Origin: Sphaerisporangium rhizosphaerae
GTDB lineage: Bacteria; Actinomycetota; Actinomycetes; Streptosporangiales; Streptosporangiaceae
Assembly: GCF_042665155.1 (NCBI RefSeq)
Contig: NZ_JBHTCG010000021.1
Span: forward strand, 1-64,000
Direction: 5' to 3'
DNA length: 64,000 nucleotides
The position numbers and the translations under genes are program-made. Within the stretch, counting starts at the first letter, position 1. The number at the start of each line of letters is the position of its first letter. The notes under the pieces are model-generated. The model was not told the DNA's origin. It was given only the letters and a program-made list of their open reading frames with translations, and did no database searches. This document shows positions 42,822 to 51,419 of this stretch, piece after piece.

Positions 42822-43328
42822 ATGATCATCGTTGACAGACCGGAGGTGCTCGTCGTCGGGTACGCCGTGCGCACCAGCAACGCGGCGGAGGCCGATCCGT
42901 CGCGGGCGCAGTTGCCGGTCCTGTGGGGACGGGCCGGTGCTCCGGGCGCGTTCGCCCACGTTCCCGGGCGCATCGACGAGAATCTCTACGCGGTGATGAT
43001 CGACTACGAGAGCGATCATCAGGGCGCCTACACCCAGGTCGTCGGGGTCGCGGTGCGCACGGCGGCCGGGTTGCCCGAGGGCATGGTGGCCGTGCGTGTG
43101 CCCGGGGTCCAGGCGCTCAAGGTCGAGGCGCACGGCCCGATGCCGCAGTCGCTCATCGAGGCGTGGCAGCAGGTGTGGCGGCACACCGAGTCGGGCGGGG
43201 TGCCGGCGCGGGCCTTCACCACCGACCTGGAGGTCCACCACCGGGCCGGGGTCGATCTGTATCTGGCGGTCCTGCCAGGCCACACTCCCGTCCCCGCCGG
43301 CATGGACCACGCCCGCGCCCAGGCGTGA
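42822..43328 (+). CDS. GyrI-like / AraC effector-binding domain protein
   Basis: A 168 aa stand-alone small-molecule-binding domain of the GyrI-like (SOUL/AraC_E_bind) fold: IVDRPEVLVVGYAVRTS, GAPGAFAHVPGRIDENLYAV, VIGVAV-like strand VVGVAVRTAAGLPEG, and AFTTDLEVHHRAGVDLYLAV at the end. GGGGAGG lies before ATG 42822. Such proteins bind or hydrolyse toxic ligands or act as effector sensors; the ligand is unknown. The upstream gap (42627-42821) contains two copies of a motif CTC(C/T)GTGCG(A/C)GATGATC, possibly an operator. Confidence 0.82.
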   Translation: MIIVDRPEVLVVGYAVRTSNAAEADPSRAQLPVLWGRAGAPGAFAHVPGRIDENLYAVMIDYESDHQGAYTQVVGVAVRTAAGLPEGMVAVRVPGVQALKVEAHGPMPQSLIEAWQQVWRHTESGGVPARAFTTDLEVHHRAGVDLYLAVLPGHTPVPAGMDHARAQA

Positions 43329-43403
43329 GCCGAGCCCGCGCGGGGGCCGGTGGTCACCGAAGCGGACGAGGACACCGCCGGCGAGGGTACAGGCGAGGAC
43401 CCC

Positions 43404-43556
43404 GGCGGTAGCGGTTCGGCGAGGGCCCGGCGGAAACGGTTCAACCGGAACGCGGGCGGTAGTGGTTCGGCGAGGACCCGGCGGTAACGGCTCAACCAGG
43501 ACACAGGCGGTAGCGGTTCGGCGAGGACGCAGGCGGAACGGTTCAGTCAGGACGCC
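43404..43556. repeat. 51-bp tandem repeat (three units)
   Basis: Units start at 43404, 43455 and 43506, each beginning GGCGGTAG(C/T)GGTTCGGCGAGG and containing a second, related half of ~25 bp (GGCGG(A/T)AACGG). A related pair of ~27-bp repeats (CTGCCGGTTCGGGTTCAG) follows to about 43630. The repeat fills the gap between the GyrI-like and CoA-transferase genes. Confidence 0.85.
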
Positions 43557-43671
43557 GGGGCGAGGGGGCGGCGAGGACCCTGCCGGTTCGGGTTCAGGCG
43601 GAGGCGCTGCCGGTTCGGGTTCAGACGGGGACGTTGGGGCGAGGGTTGGGCGAGGACGTTGCCGGTGAGGG

Positions 43672-45087
43672 TCAGGCGAGGACGCCGGCTGCGCGGAGGG
43701 CTTTGGCGTGCTCGCCGGACAGGCCCCAGGAGGTGAGGTCGTGCAGCCGGGTGGCCTGCGCCAGGTCGCTGCGGCCGCTGCCGAGCAGGCGGGGCGCGGG
43801 CGCCGGCTGGGTGACGCCGCCGACCTCGACGAACGACCCTCGGGCGAGGTTGTGCGGGTGCCGGGACGCCTCGCCCATGTCCAGGACGGGCGTGACGCAC
43901 GCGTCCGAGCCCTCGAAGACGGCCTCCCACTCGGCGCGTGTCCTGGATCTGAACGCGGTGGCGAGCCGTTCGCGGATCTGCGGCCAGTTGGCGCGGTCGT
44001 TCCGGTCGGGCAGGTCGGTCAGGCCCATGCGGGAGACCATCTCGTTCCAGAAGGCGGGCTCCAGCGCGCCGACCGCGAGGTACCGGCCGTCGGCGGTCTC
44101 GTAGGTGTCGTACATCGGGGCGCCGGTGTCGAGCAGGTTGGTGCCGCGCGGGCCCCACAGGCCGCTCTGGGCGGTGTGGTAGAACATCGCGAACAGGGAG
44201 GCGGCCCCGTCGACCATCGCGGCGTCGATGACCTTGCCGCGGCCTGTGCGCTCGCGCTCGAACAGGGCGAGCACCACCCCGTAGGCGAGCATGAGGCCTC
44301 CGCCGGCGAAGTCGCCGAGGATGTTGATCGGGGGAGTGGGCTTGTCGCCCTCGCGGCCGAGCATCGACAGGGCGCCGGCGATGGCGATGTAGCCGATGTC
44401 GTGCCCGGCGGTCGGCGCGAGCGGGCCGTCCTGGCCCCAGCCGGTCATGCGGCCGTACACGAGCCGCTCGTTGACGGCGTGCAGGTCGGCGGGGCCGATG
44501 CCGAGGCGCTCGGCCACGCCGGGGCGGAAGACGTCGATGACGACGTCGGCGGTCGCGGCCATCCGCTTGAACGCGGCGACGCCGTCGGGGGACTTCAGGT
44601 CCAGGCCGATGGTGCGCTTGCCGCGGTCCATGACGTCGGGGCGGGGGCGGTCGCCGCTCCTGGCGACGGTGGAGACGCGGTCGACCCTGAGCACCTCGGC
44701 GCCGTGGTCGGCCAGCATCATGCCCGCGAAGGGCCCGGGCGCGAGCCCTGCGAGCTCCAGCACGCGCACCCCGGCGAGCGGTCCGCCCTGAGAGCGGCTC
44801 CCGGCGCCGGCGGCCGGGCCGGGCGCGGAGGCGGAGGCAGGGCCAGAAGCGGAGGCGGAGGCAGGGCCGGGGCCGGACGCGGAGGCGGAGGCGGGAGCAG
44901 GAGTGGGGCCGTTTTCCGGGGCGGCCGGGGATCCTTCGGGAGTGGCGGCTTGGGGGCCGCCGGCAGCAGGAGGAGGGGAGTCGTCGGCGGCTCCGGCCGA
45001 GGTGGTGGAGGCAGGAAGAGGGGGCGTTTTGGGGGCGTTGCGCGGTGCCGGGGCGTTATGGGGGTCCGGGGCGCCGTTCGTGCTCAT
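43672..45087 (-). CDS. alpha-methylacyl-CoA racemase / family III CoA-transferase
   Basis: 471 aa. From about residue 105 the sequence is a class III CoA-transferase of the racemase (Amacr/Mcr) branch: PLAGVRVLELAGLAPGPFAG, MLADHGAEVLRVDR, RGKRTIGLDLKSPDG, DVFRPGVAERLGIGP, GQDGPLAPTAGHDIGYIA, and TGRGKVIDAAMVDGAASL with the catalytic Asp region. The enzyme epimerises 2-methylacyl-CoA so that beta-oxidation can proceed. The first ~100 residues are an Ala/Ser/Gly/Pro low-complexity extension absent from known racemases, but GAGGAG sits before ATG 45087. It is divergent from the TmsA-like gene. Confidence 0.87.
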   Translation of the reverse strand: MSTNGAPDPHNAPAPRNAPKTPPLPASTTSAGAADDSPPPAAGGPQAATPEGSPAAPENGPTPAPASASASGPGPASASASGPASASAPGPAAGAGSRSQGGPLAGVRVLELAGLAPGPFAGMMLADHGAEVLRVDRVSTVARSGDRPRPDVMDRGKRTIGLDLKSPDGVAAFKRMAATADVVIDVFRPGVAERLGIGPADLHAVNERLVYGRMTGWGQDGPLAPTAGHDIGYIAIAGALSMLGREGDKPTPPINILGDFAGGGLMLAYGVVLALFERERTGRGKVIDAAMVDGAASLFAMFYHTAQSGLWGPRGTNLLDTGAPMYDTYETADGRYLAVGALEPAFWNEMVSRMGLTDLPDRNDRANWPQIRERLATAFRSRTRAEWEAVFEGSDACVTPVLDMGEASRHPHNLARGSFVEVGGVTQPAPAPRLLGSGRSDLAQATRLHDLTSWGLSGEHAKALRAAGVLA

Positions 45088-45135
45088 CGCTGTTCTCCTC
45101 GGGTGCGATGCCGACGATAGTCCCCATCGCGATAG

Positions 45136-45149
45136 CAAGCAAACGCTTG
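45136..45149. promoter_or_regulatory. TetR-type palindrome upstream of the racemase gene
   Basis: CAAGC-AAAC-GCTTG, perfect arms, about 50 bp upstream of the racemase start in the gap shared with the TmsA-like gene. It resembles operators of TetR-family regulators of acyl-CoA metabolism in actinobacteria; no regulator gene lies here. Confidence 0.5.
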
Positions 45150-45333
45150 GTGAAAACGGTTCCCACCGCCCCGCCCCTCACCTGCGAACATGACGCTAAC
45201 CCTTGTGCCACAACGCTTTGAAGGGGGGTCGGGAGTTTGCGCGGGTTTAACGTGTCTACTCTGGTCGATGGTCAAGACAGGAGATAGCGTCGTAGCGTCG
45301 ATCTCCACGCACTTAGTTATAGGGGGTGGTGGC

Positions 45334-46716
45334 ATGCCAGATCGCACGGTGAGGACGACCGCCCAGATGACAGCCCATCGAGCGGCTGTGGAGCAGATCA
45401 GGGAGTCCTACACCGCCCTCCCGGACGGAGCCTCTCCGAGGCTGGCGAAGCCGACCACGAACCTGTTCCGGTTCCGTGAGCCGGGCAAGACGGCCAAGCT
45501 CACCGCGCGCGACCTGGACAAGGTGATCCAGGTGGACCCGGAGAGCAGGACCGCCGAGGTCCAGGGCATGACGACCTACGAGCGCCTGGTGGACGCCACG
45601 CTCCCGGCCGGCCTCATGCCGTACGTCGTCCCGCAGCTCAAGACGATCACCCTGGGCGGCGCCGTCACCGGGCTCGGCATCGAGTCCTCCAGCTTCCGCC
45701 ACGGGCTGCCGCACGAGTCGGTCGAGGAGATGGAGATCCTCACCGGTGACGGCCGCGTCGTGGTGGCCAGGGACGACAACGAGCACAGCGATCTGTTCCA
45801 CGCCTTCCCCAACTCCTACGGCACCCTGGGCTACGCGCTGAGGCTGCGCATCAAGCTGCTCCCGGTCAAGCCGTACGTGCGGCTCACGCACATCCCCTTC
45901 TCCGACGCCGCCAAGTGCATGCTGGCCATGCAGGAGATCTGCGACAGCGGCCACTACGAGGGGGAGAAGGTCGACTTCGTCGACGGCACGTTCTTCGAGC
46001 CGGGCGAGATGTACATCACCGTCGGCCAGTTCGCCGACCGCGCGCCGTACGCCTCGGACTACACCGGCATGCGCATCTACTACCAGTCGATCCGCACCCG
46101 CACCCGCGACTGGCTGACCGTCCGCGACTACCTGTGGCGCTGGGACACCGACTGGTTCTGGTGCTCGCGGGCCTTCGGCGTGCAGCAGCCGCTGGTGCGC
46201 TCGCTGATGCCGCGGCGCTACCTGCGCTCGGACGTCTACCGCAAGCTGGTCGGGCTCGACCAGAGGTACGGCGTGACGGCCCGCGTGGACCGGTGGCGCG
46301 GCAACCCGGTACAGGAGTCGGTCATCCAGGACGTGGAGGTCCCGGTCGAGCGAGGCGCCGATTTCCTGGAGTTCTTCCACGGCAAGGTGGGCATGACGCC
46401 CGTGTGGATGTGCCCGCTGAAGGCCACCGGCGAGTGGCCGCTGTACCCGCTGGAGCCGGGAAAGCTCTATGTGAACTTCGGGTTCTGGGGCATGGTCGCC
46501 CTCCCGCGCGGACAGGCCGACGGTTACCACAACCGGCTGATCGAGAACTCCGTGCACGACCTGGGCGGCCACAAGTCCCTGTACTCGACATCGTTCTACC
46601 CCCGTGAGGAGTTCTGGCGTCTCTACAACGGCGACGCCTACTGGCCGGTCAAACGTGCCTACGACCCGGGCGCCCGGCTGCTCGACCTCTATGAGAAATG
46701 CGTACGGGGGCGTTGA
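45334..46716 (+). CDS. FAD-dependent reductase of 10-methyl fatty acid synthesis (TmsA-like)
   Basis: 460 aa FAD-binding oxidoreductase (FAD_binding_4). Key segments are KPTTNLFRFREPGKTAKLTA, VIQVDPESRTAEVQGMTTYE, LKTITLGGAVTGLGIESSSF with RHGLPHESVEEMEIL, GTLGYALRLRIKLLPVKPYV and LYVNFGFWGMVALP. It matches the mycobacterial Rv0449c/TmsA group, which reduces the 10-methylene intermediate to the 10-methyl fatty acid. The adjacent methyltransferase strongly supports this. ATG 45334 follows GGGGGTGG. The gene pair fits the 10-methyl branched acids typical of Streptosporangiaceae membranes. Confidence 0.85.
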   Translation: MPDRTVRTTAQMTAHRAAVEQIRESYTALPDGASPRLAKPTTNLFRFREPGKTAKLTARDLDKVIQVDPESRTAEVQGMTTYERLVDATLPAGLMPYVVPQLKTITLGGAVTGLGIESSSFRHGLPHESVEEMEILTGDGRVVVARDDNEHSDLFHAFPNSYGTLGYALRLRIKLLPVKPYVRLTHIPFSDAAKCMLAMQEICDSGHYEGEKVDFVDGTFFEPGEMYITVGQFADRAPYASDYTGMRIYYQSIRTRTRDWLTVRDYLWRWDTDWFWCSRAFGVQQPLVRSLMPRRYLRSDVYRKLVGLDQRYGVTARVDRWRGNPVQESVIQDVEVPVERGADFLEFFHGKVGMTPVWMCPLKATGEWPLYPLEPGKLYVNFGFWGMVALPRGQADGYHNRLIENSVHDLGGHKSLYSTSFYPREEFWRLYNGDAYWPVKRAYDPGARLLDLYEKCVRGR

Positions 46717-46729
46717 GGAGGTTGGTCGC

Positions 46730-47989
46730 ATGACACTCGCCCAGATCTTCGAGAAGATCGTCGGGCCGGACGCGAACATCGAGTTCGCGGCGTACGACGG
46801 CAGCAAGGCCGGGCCGTCGGGCGCTTCCGTCCGCATCGAGGTCAAGTCGCCCATAGCGGTGGCTTACCTGGCGCAGTCCCCAGGGGAGATGGGGCTCGCG
46901 AGGGCCTACATCGCCGGTCACATCGACGTGCACGGCGACATGTACACCCTGCTGTCGGAGATGGCGCAGATCACGCTCAACGACATGCCGGTGAAGGAGA
47001 AGATCTCCGTCGCGCGGTCGCTGGGCGTCAAGCCGCTGCTCATGCGGGTGCCGCCGCCCCCGCAGGAGGTCCGCCGCAGCGCCATGGCGAGGCTCGGCAG
47101 CCGCCACGCCAAGCAGCGGGACGCCGAGGCGATCCACCACCACTACGACGTCTCCAACCGGTTCTACGAGTGGGTGCTCGGCCCCTCCATGGCCTACACC
47201 TGTGCGACCTTCCCCGAGGAGGGCTCCTCGCTGGAGGAGGCGCAGTTCGCCAAGTTCGACCTGGTCGCCAAGAAGCTCGCCCTCAAGCCGGGCATGCGTC
47301 TGCTGGACGTCGGCTGCGGCTGGGGCGGCATGGTGATGCACGCGGCCAAGCACTACGGGGTCAAGGGCCTCGGGGTCACGCTGTCGCGCCAGCAGGCCGA
47401 GTGGGCGCAGAAGGCCATCGCCGAGGCGGGGTTGTCGGAGCTGGCCGAGGTGCGTCACCTGGACTACCGCGACGTCGCCGAGACCGGCTTCGACGCGGTC
47501 AGCTCCATCGGCCTGACCGAGCACATCGGCAAGGACCAGCTTCCCGGCTACTTCGGCTTCCTGTACGGCAAGCTCAAGCCCGGCGGCCGGCTGCTCAACC
47601 ACTGCATCACCCGGCCGACCGGCAAGGAGAGGACGATCAACAAGGGCGGTTTCATCAACCGCTACGTCTTCCCCGACGGGGAGCTCGAGTCGGTGGGTCA
47701 TCTCGTCCGCGAGATGGAGGACACCGGCTTCGAGATCCGGCACGAGGAGAACCTCCGCGAGCACTACGCCAAGACCCTCGAGAAGTGGTGCGCCAACCTC
47801 GACGCCCACTGGGACGAGGCGGTCGAGGAGGTCGGCCCCGGCACGGCGCGGGTGTGGCGGCTGTACATGGCCGGCTGCATCGTCGGCTTCGAGCGCAACA
47901 AGGTGCAGCTCCACCAGGTGCTCGGCGTGAAGCTCGGCGACCGGGGCGAGTCGGGCGTCCCGCTGCGGCCCGCGCTCGACTGGCCCTGA
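46730..47989 (+). CDS. SAM-dependent fatty-acyl methyltransferase (TmsB-like)
   Basis: 419 aa protein of the cyclopropane-fatty-acyl-phospholipid synthase family. The SAM motif is LLDVGCGWGGMV (~191-202), preceded by HHHYDVSNRFYEWVLGPSMA and AYTCATFPEEGSSLEEAQ. It should add a methylene at C10 of a phospholipid-bound oleoyl chain, with the FAD reductase completing the 10-methyl product. GAGGAGG precedes ATG 46730, 13 bp after the reductase stop, so the two form an operon. The N-terminal ~100 residues resemble the accessory domain of these enzymes. Distinguishing it from a true cyclopropane synthase rests mainly on the neighbour. Confidence 0.88.
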   Translation: MTLAQIFEKIVGPDANIEFAAYDGSKAGPSGASVRIEVKSPIAVAYLAQSPGEMGLARAYIAGHIDVHGDMYTLLSEMAQITLNDMPVKEKISVARSLGVKPLLMRVPPPPQEVRRSAMARLGSRHAKQRDAEAIHHHYDVSNRFYEWVLGPSMAYTCATFPEEGSSLEEAQFAKFDLVAKKLALKPGMRLLDVGCGWGGMVMHAAKHYGVKGLGVTLSRQQAEWAQKAIAEAGLSELAEVRHLDYRDVAETGFDAVSSIGLTEHIGKDQLPGYFGFLYGKLKPGGRLLNHCITRPTGKERTINKGGFINRYVFPDGELESVGHLVREMEDTGFEIRHEENLREHYAKTLEKWCANLDAHWDEAVEEVGPGTARVWRLYMAGCIVGFERNKVQLHQVLGVKLGDRGESGVPLRPALDWP

Positions 47990-48071
47990 TCGGCGCCCGG
48001 CGCGATCACGTGACGACGGCCCGTCCGGCCTCCCCTGAGGAGCCCGGGCGGGCCGCCGCCTTCTCCCGGCA

Positions 48072-48173
48072 CGTGCCCGGCCGCGTACGTGCCACGGCCT
48101 CGTGTGTGCCACGGCGGCGTACGCGCTGCGGCCCAGTGTGCGCCACGGCGCCGTATGTGCCACGGTTCCGCAC
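48072..48173. repeat. 17-bp tandem repeat (six units)
   Basis: Units start at 48072, 48089, 48106, 48123, 48140 and 48157, consensus GTGCCACGGC(C/G)(T/G)CGT(G/A)(T/C). They lie between the convergent TmsB-like and M14 peptidase genes. Confidence 0.8.
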
Positions 48174-48207
48174 CTGACCGGACGGCTCAGAGGGGGTGCG
48201 TGACCGC

Positions 48208-49518
48208 TCAGCGCCGGGCGTGGTGTTCGGCGGCGACCAGGCCGGCGGCGAGCTGGACCGCGACCAGCTTGCGGATGGCGATCGGCCGTCCGCCCGACTC
48301 GGCGTCGGCCTCGGCGTACCATGCGTCGAACAGCTCGCCCAGCCGCTCCCGCTGCGCCCGGATGGCGGGGGTGAGGTTGCCGGCGGCGGCCTCGGCGTGC
48401 AGCATGCGGCGGAAGGTCCCGCAGGAGCGTAATCGGCGCATGTGCAGAGTCTGCCGGTTGCCGAACTGCTCGGCGACGGTCGCCGGGCGCTCGACGCCGG
48501 GCAGGCCCTCCCACACGTCGGCGAACCTGCGGTAGGTGTCGAGCATGTCCTCGACGGAGCGGCGGAAGGGCGAGTGGACGGTGAGGTCGGCCCGCACCGC
48601 CGCCATGATCGCGTTGAGGACGTCGATGGCCTCGCGTTGCGCGGCGAGCCCGGCCTTGATGACCTCGCCGTAGGAGGTGGCCGTGGGGCTGGGGTCGCAG
48701 ACGCGCTCGTCGGCCCAGTACGGCAACTCGGTGATCAGGTGCAGCGCGCCGAACCTCGCGGCGTAGTCGGCGCTGCCGCCGCCGGAGCCGAAGATCCTGG
48801 CCTGGCCCGGCCCGCCGGGGGTGGGGTAGACGGCCGGGGCGATGGCGACCGAGCCGGGCAGCTCGGGCTGGCCGTGGTGCAGGGGGATGCCCTCCAGGGC
48901 GGGCAGTTCGGTGAGCCGGGCGGCGAGGACCGGGTCGTGGTGGTTGAGGTAGAAGAAGGCGCCGCTGTACTCGCCGTTGTGCAGGGAGTAGACGAAGGCC
49001 GGCCGCACCTGGTCCATGAGCCGCATCAGCGCCTCGGTCTCGGGGAGGGCGCGGTCGAACGCGTAGCCCTCGCCGGAGATCGGGAAGGTCCACTCCACCT
49101 GGTCGCGCCAGGCGGGCCGGTAGAAGTGCCGGGCGTAGTGGCGCCGGTCGCCGGGGCGGGCGTACCAGCCTTCGTTGAGGCGGGCGCCGTCGGGGTCGAC
49201 GCACGGGATCAGGTGCCAGCGGTAGCCGAGCCCCTCGCGCAGGGCGGCGTCCTGGCAGAGCAGACGGGTCAGGTGGCTGACGGTGAGCGAGCCGATCGGC
49301 TCGTTGGGGTGCGGGCCGCCGATGATGAGCGCGTCGCGGTCCCCGTCGCCGACGGTGAGCGCCCGCAGCGGCTCGCCCAGGCGTGAGGCGCCGATGCGGC
49401 GCACCTGTACCAGGCCCGGGTAGCGGGCGGCCAGTTCGTCCAGCTCGGCGCCCATCTCGTCCACGCTGGGAAACCTGTCCAGTTCGGGGACCCGCCGCAT
49501 GTGATCGCGGACGTCCAT
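48208..49518 (-). CDS. M14 family zinc carboxypeptidase
   Basis: 436 aa, no signal peptide. The zinc site HxxE is at His70/Glu73 (IIGGPHPNEPIGS), and the third ligand is probably the His in VYSLHNGEYSGAFF. A catalytic Glu is likely in LITELPYWADERV. N-terminal PELDRFPSVDEMGAELDELA and RRIGASRLGEPLRALTVG are typical of M14 D-like or succinylglutamate-type peptidases. The C-terminal ~110 residues are helical. GGAGG precedes ATG 49518. Its link to the surrounding lipid genes is unclear. Confidence 0.85.
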   Translation of the reverse strand: MDVRDHMRRVPELDRFPSVDEMGAELDELAARYPGLVQVRRIGASRLGEPLRALTVGDGDRDALIIGGPHPNEPIGSLTVSHLTRLLCQDAALREGLGYRWHLIPCVDPDGARLNEGWYARPGDRRHYARHFYRPAWRDQVEWTFPISGEGYAFDRALPETEALMRLMDQVRPAFVYSLHNGEYSGAFFYLNHHDPVLAARLTELPALEGIPLHHGQPELPGSVAIAPAVYPTPGGPGQARIFGSGGGSADYAARFGALHLITELPYWADERVCDPSPTATSYGEVIKAGLAAQREAIDVLNAIMAAVRADLTVHSPFRRSVEDMLDTYRRFADVWEGLPGVERPATVAEQFGNRQTLHMRRLRSCGTFRRMLHAEAAAGNLTPAIRAQRERLGELFDAWYAEADAESGGRPIAIRKLVAVQLAAGLVAAEHHARR

Positions 49519-49632
49519 GGCATCGCCTCCAGTTCAGGGGAGATCCTTCGACCCGCCTCCTTGTTGTTTTGCCCGAATTTGGGGAGGTCGCGTGCCTGGA
49601 GTCCCTGCTCTACGGCGGCCGGGATCCGTGCG

Positions 49633-49677
49633 GCCGATGCCCGTGATGCCGATGCCCGTGATGCCGATGCCCATGAC
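49633..49677. repeat. 15-bp tandem repeat (three units)
   Basis: GCCGATGCCCGTGAT twice and GCCGATGCCCATGAC once, in the gap between the M14 peptidase and acyl-CoA ligase genes, 19 bp past the ligase stop. Confidence 0.85.
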
Positions 49678-49695
49678 GTCGGCGGCCGAGGGCCG

Positions 49696-51249
49696 TCAGC
49701 GCAGCTCGCGCTTGAGGATCTTGCCGCTGGCCGTCATCGGGAACGAATCGCGGAACTCCACCAGCCGCGGGTACTTGTAGGCCGCCATGTTCTCCTTGCA
49801 CCAGGCGAGCAGTTCGTCCTCGGTGACGGTCGCGCCCGGCCTGCGGATCACGTACGCCTTGATCTCCTCGCCGTGGGAGCCGTGCGGGACGCCGACGACG
49901 GCGGCCAGGGAGACCGCCTCGTGGGTCATCAGCACCTCTTCCAGCTCGCGCGGATAGACGTTGAACCCGCCGCGGATGATCATGTCCTTGACGCGGTCGA
50001 TGATGAAGTAGTAGCCGTCGGCGTCGCGGGTGGCGATGTCCCCGGTGCGGAACCAGCCGTCCTTCGTCACCTCGGCGGTGGCCTCCGGCCGGCCGAGATA
50101 GCCCTTCATGACGTTGTGCCCGCGGATCGCGATCTCGCCCGGCCCCTCGCCTTCGACGGTGTTCCACGCCGGGTCGATCAGCTTCATCTCCACACCCCAG
50201 ACCGGGGTGCCGATCGACCCGGGCTTGGCGGGCCGCCCGCGCTGGTTGAAGCTCGCCACCGGAGAGGTCTCCGACAGCCCGTAGCCTTCCATCACCGGCA
50301 GGCCGAAGGTCTTCTCGAAGTCCTTGAGCACCTCCACGGGGAGCGACGCGCCGCCCGAGGCCGCCGTACGCAGGGTGGAGGGCACTTCGGCGCCGTCCGC
50401 GTGCACCGAGGTGAGCATCGCCCAGTACATGGTGGGCACGCCCGCGAACATGGTCACGCGCTCCTCGCGCATCAGCGCCAGCGCCGCGGCCGGCTCGAAG
50501 CGCGGCACCATCACCAGGGCGGCCCGGCGGCGGAAGCCGGCGTTCATGATGACGGTCTGGCCGAAGGAGTGGAACAGCGGCAGGGCGGCCAGGAAGACGT
50601 CGTCGCCGGTCAGCTCGAACATCTCGTCGGAGACCACGGCGTTCAGCAGCATGTTCTGGTGGCTGAGCTCGGCGCCCTTGGGCTGCCCTGTGGTGCCGCT
50701 GGTGTAGAGGATCACGGCGGTGTCCTCCGGAGCGGTGGCCACGGTCTCGAACCGGTCGGGGAGCCCGCTCAGCGCCGTCCAGAGGGTCGGGACGCCCTCG
50801 ATGCCCGATTCGGTGCCGAGCGGGGTGGCGGGCAGGATGAAGAACCCGTCCGCGTCGGGCCCGCCCTCGGAGACCGCCTCGCGGAACCCCTCGTGGCCGC
50901 GCCGGCCGAGCGGCAGCTCGGGGGTGCCCTCGAAGCAGAACAGCGCCTTGGCCCGCGAGTCGCGCAGGTGGTAGGCGATCTCGCGGGCCTGGAGCAGCAC
51001 GTTGAGCGGGACGACGGTCGCGCCGGCCTTGAGGATGCCGAAGTAGACGATCGGGAAGTAGGGCAGGTTCGGGCAGGCGAGCGCGACCTTGTCGCCCCTG
51101 CCGATGCCCCGCGAGGCGAGCAGGCCCGCCACCTGGTCTGCCAGGGAGTTCACCAGGGCATAGGACATGCGCAGGTCTCCGAACACCACGGCCGTGCGGT
51201 CGGGACGCTCCCGTGCGCTGTCCTCCAGGACGACGGAAAGGTTGAGCAT
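49696..51249 (-). CDS. long-chain fatty-acid-CoA ligase (acyl-adenylating enzyme)
   Basis: 517 aa cytosolic ANL-superfamily ligase that makes acyl-CoA with ATP. It has VILYTSGTTGQPKGAELSH (P-loop, ~180-198), FHSFGQTVIMNAGFRRRAAL, EGYGLSETSPVASFNQRG, GWFRTGDIATRDADGYYFII, DRVKDMIIRGGFNVYPRELE and the C-terminal TASGKILKRELR with catalytic Lys. Chain length cannot be read from sequence. GAGGAG precedes ATG 51249. It is divergent from the GMC/P450 operon, with a shared 170-bp control region. Confidence 0.9.
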   Translation of the reverse strand: MLNLSVVLEDSARERPDRTAVVFGDLRMSYALVNSLADQVAGLLASRGIGRGDKVALACPNLPYFPIVYFGILKAGATVVPLNVLLQAREIAYHLRDSRAKALFCFEGTPELPLGRRGHEGFREAVSEGGPDADGFFILPATPLGTESGIEGVPTLWTALSGLPDRFETVATAPEDTAVILYTSGTTGQPKGAELSHQNMLLNAVVSDEMFELTGDDVFLAALPLFHSFGQTVIMNAGFRRRAALVMVPRFEPAAALALMREERVTMFAGVPTMYWAMLTSVHADGAEVPSTLRTAASGGASLPVEVLKDFEKTFGLPVMEGYGLSETSPVASFNQRGRPAKPGSIGTPVWGVEMKLIDPAWNTVEGEGPGEIAIRGHNVMKGYLGRPEATAEVTKDGWFRTGDIATRDADGYYFIIDRVKDMIIRGGFNVYPRELEEVLMTHEAVSLAAVVGVPHGSHGEEIKAYVIRRPGATVTEDELLAWCKENMAAYKYPRLVEFRDSFPMTASGKILKRELR

Positions 51250-51329
51250 GGCGATCTCCTCGTGCTGCCGGCGCCCCGGCGCGAACGGCGTGGTGGCGCT
51301 CGCAGGGGGTCGGCGTCATCTTGCCAGCC

Positions 51330-51342
51330 GATAGCTACTATC
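51330..51342. promoter_or_regulatory. palindrome between acyl-CoA ligase and GMC oxidoreductase
   Basis: GATAG-CTA-CTATC is perfect, flanked by CCG and CGG, in the 170-bp divergent gap. The AT-rich island within GC-rich DNA suggests an operator for both transcripts. Confidence 0.45.
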
Positions 51343-51419
51343 CGGTAACGAGCGTGGACGCGGGGCGGCGCGCGGGCGTAAGTACGGTGGGAGCCGATCA
51401 CGTCCCCCCGGAGGCCCCC

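Noticed and set aside
43404..43556. CRISPR array
   Set aside because: The repeats abut without spacers and no cas genes are present; the same holds for the other tandem repeats in the window.
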